The notes below the pieces were generated by a model. That model ran no database searches. It had not been told where the DNA came from and saw only the letters and a program-made list of their open reading frames with translations. The position numbers and the translations under genes are program-made. Positions 4,600-6,302 of a stretch of 6,302 nt of DNA are shown here, one piece after another (position 1 is the first letter of the stretch; each line of letters opens with the position of its first letter). The stretch spans positions 1 to 6,302 of the forward strand of contig JALVSV010000133.1 in assembly GCA_027024125.1 (NCBI GenBank), in the 5' to 3' direction. The stretch comes from Methylothermaceae bacterium. Its GTDB lineage: Bacteria; Pseudomonadota; Gammaproteobacteria; Methylococcales; Methylothermaceae.

Positions 4600-6302
4600 A
4601 TGCCTATCTTCTCCAAATTTTTGAAAATTGTCTGCCCCGACTCCCTGGAATGTGATTCTTCCGGCAGGAGCCCGGCCTTTGAAATCACTTTCAGTGCTGA
4701 CGGGGAAATTCCTTTCCCCCAGGTCATTCTGCACGATCATGGTCAACATAGGATCCTCAACGGCCAGCAGATCCAGTGTGCAGCCAGGCGCACCCGGGAA
4801 TGGACCTATGTCGCCAAAGTGCCCGCTGGACTGCTTCGAGCTGGCGACATTCATGTCCAGATAGAAGGATGCCGCAAAGCCGAATTGAGCCAGGCGAGCG
4901 GCGACGACTGGGTCAAGGAATTTCGCCCCCTCAAGCTCGCGGCCTTGCCGAAAGCTGCCCCACGAATCAAGGTCAAGGACGGAATCAAAGTCTATTTTGG
5001 AATTCACAAGCACATGCACCAGCCCTATTACCGGGCGGCGGATCCAAACTATTGGGATGGGGAGAAAGACGGGATCTTCGGCTCCAGGGCTGGCAACTAC
5101 TCCACCTTCCTGCCCATAGCGGTAAGGCAATATGTCGATGCGGGATTCCCTCATGCAGGACTTTCCACCAGCTGGAGCGGCAGCCTGATCGAGCAGCTCG
5201 ACCGTATAGAAGCAGAAGGGCTGTGCGGTGGTTGCTTCTCCGGCTGGAAAAACGAACTAAGGGAGATGGCCACCGCGAAAACGGAACTGGGCCACCCGCG
5301 CATGGCTTTTTCCGCCTTTGGTTATTTCCATCCCCTGATGCCCCTGATCCCAGCACGTAACATCGTGCGCCAGATCCTCTGGCACCGCGATCTCATCCGC
5401 AATCATTTCGGGGTCGAGGCCTCCAGGATTCTGTTCCCTCCGGAAACTGCCTTCCACGTGCGTATGATCCCGGCACTGAAACAGGCCGGCATCGAAGCGG
5501 TCATCTATGACTCCATTCATCGCTATCGCGCCTGTCGCGACTACCCTTACGCCGGCATCGAGGAAGGCATGCTGCCACCCAACCCCGCCGAACAGGTCAA
5601 TCCACTGGTAGACGACTGGTTGCAACTCCACAACGTCTGGGCCGGCTCGAAGATCTCACCCAGCCTGCTACGACCGGAATACGTGGCCTACGAGGACCCT
5701 GAAGGAAAACTGCACAAGATCATCGCCATCCCCGCCGAACGTTATATCGGCAACGAGGATGCCAGAGGTGGCTTTGGCGCCCTGCAATATCCCGATGTGC
5801 TTGGTCAGGTCTACGACCAGATTGTGAGTACCGACAGTTTCGACCCCGAGCATCCCCCCTTCTTCCTGCTCCATTCCGACGGGGACAACCACGGAGGTGG
5901 CGCCGACAGCTACTATGGCCACAATACCGGTCAAATGCTGCGCTGGCTCCGGGAAGATCCGCGTTTCGAACTCACCACCAGCGAAGACTATCTGCAGCGC
6001 TTCCCACCCGATCCTTCTGATGCCATCCATCTGGAGCCAGGCTCATGGAGCGGCGCCGACAACGGTGATCCCCAGTTCATGAAGTGGTTCAGCCGCTACG
6101 ATCAGCCTTATTCCCCGGATCTCAACTCCTGGGCAGTACTCACCGCCTTCCAGAACCTGGTACACACGGTCGAGGACAACTTCCCCAACCATCCGTCACT
6201 GGAGCAGGCGATCCGTCTGATGCTGACCGCCGAGACCAGTTGTTACTGGTACTGGACCGGGCAGGATGTCTGGGACAGCCAAGTGACCGAAGCAGCCAAC
6301 CT
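4600..6302 (+). CDS. Glycoside hydrolase family 57 protein, 3'-truncated
   Basis: The frame is open from ATG 4600 to the right edge: 567 residues, C-terminus missing. Residues about 1-125 form an extra N-terminal domain, possibly a beta-sandwich, that I do not recognise. The GH57 catalytic barrel begins at YFGIHKHMHQPYYR (132-145). Later family landmarks are GYFHPLMPLIP (241-251); FPPETAFH (279-286), with Glu282 as the expected nucleophile; HSDGDNHGGG (425-434), with Asp427 as the likely acid/base; and TTSEDYL (459-465). GH57 enzymes are retaining alpha-glucan hydrolases, 4-alpha-glucanotransferases or branching enzymes, and these motifs alone do not separate the activities. No signal peptide is evident, so cytoplasmic glycogen or maltodextrin metabolism is the likely setting (inference). 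GGAG at 4590-4593 supports the start. It is probably transcribed separately from the HIT operon, given the 576-bp gap. Confidence 0.92.
   Translation, partial: MPIFSKFLKIVCPDSLECDSSGRSPAFEITFSADGEIPFPQVILHDHGQHRILNGQQIQCAARRTREWTYVAKVPAGLLRAGDIHVQIEGCRKAELSQASGDDWVKEFRPLKLAALPKAAPRIKVKDGIKVYFGIHKHMHQPYYRAADPNYWDGEKDGIFGSRAGNYSTFLPIAVRQYVDAGFPHAGLSTSWSGSLIEQLDRIEAEGLCGGCFSGWKNELREMATAKTELGHPRMAFSAFGYFHPLMPLIPARNIVRQILWHRDLIRNHFGVEASRILFPPETAFHVRMIPALKQAGIEAVIYDSIHRYRACRDYPYAGIEEGMLPPNPAEQVNPLVDDWLQLHNVWAGSKISPSLLRPEYVAYEDPEGKLHKIIAIPAERYIGNEDARGGFGALQYPDVLGQVYDQIVSTDSFDPEHPPFFLLHSDGDNHGGGADSYYGHNTGQMLRWLREDPRFELTTSEDYLQRFPPDPSDAIHLEPGSWSGADNGDPQFMKWFSRYDQPYSPDLNSWAVLTAFQNLVHTVEDNFPNHPSLEQAIRLMLTAETSCYWYWTGQDVWDSQVTEAAN

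Noticed and set aside
4552..5154. 200-residue reverse open frame over the GH57 start
   Set aside because: The opposite strand encodes recognisable GH57 motifs through the same bases; the reverse product has no recognisable domain.

Overview
The window is about 6.3 kb of fairly GC-rich bacterial chromosome. It carries two partial genes at the edges, four complete genes and one long gene-free stretch packed with hairpins. The proteins (RNase PH, RdgB, HIT, an EEP hydrolase, a MscS-like/TM-helix-repeat membrane protein, a GH57 glycosidase) look proteobacterial, and RNase PH and RdgB are most like gammaproteobacterial sequences I know. A gammaproteobacterium is an inference; I cannot name a genus.

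Layout. Positions 2-514 (+) hold the C-terminal part of an endonuclease/exonuclease/phosphatase-superfamily protein. Its stop codon lies inside a perfect 11-bp hairpin that separates it from the convergent gene at 531-2018 (-). That gene encodes a 495-residue polytopic membrane protein built from five repeats of about 90 residues, related to the MscS/CmpX 'conserved TM helix' proteins but without the soluble MscS domain. A 237-bp divergent intergenic region (2019-2255) contains a plausible forward promoter. Next comes a tight forward operon: rph (2256-2984), rdgB (2990-3580) and a HIT-family nucleotide hydrolase/transferase (3577-4023). The genes are 5 bp apart or overlap by 4 bp, so they are probably co-transcribed. 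The likely shared theme is tRNA 3'-end trimming and nucleotide-pool cleaning. From 4600 to the right edge (+) runs an incomplete GH57 glycoside hydrolase with an extra N-terminal domain, probably acting on cytoplasmic alpha-glucan.

The most unusual part is the 576-bp non-coding stretch 4024-4599. It contains at least six perfect or near-perfect hairpins and a 23-nt outer inverted repeat (21/23) enclosing four of them. It also contains two oppositely oriented copies of a conserved linker (core CTCGCCCCTGnAGGCTC), each flanked on both sides by palindromes. The palindrome sequences differ between the copies but their self-complementarity is kept. This looks like a modular, structure-conserved intergenic repeat rather than a gene, CRISPR array or simple terminator. 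I could not test whether other copies exist in the host genome.
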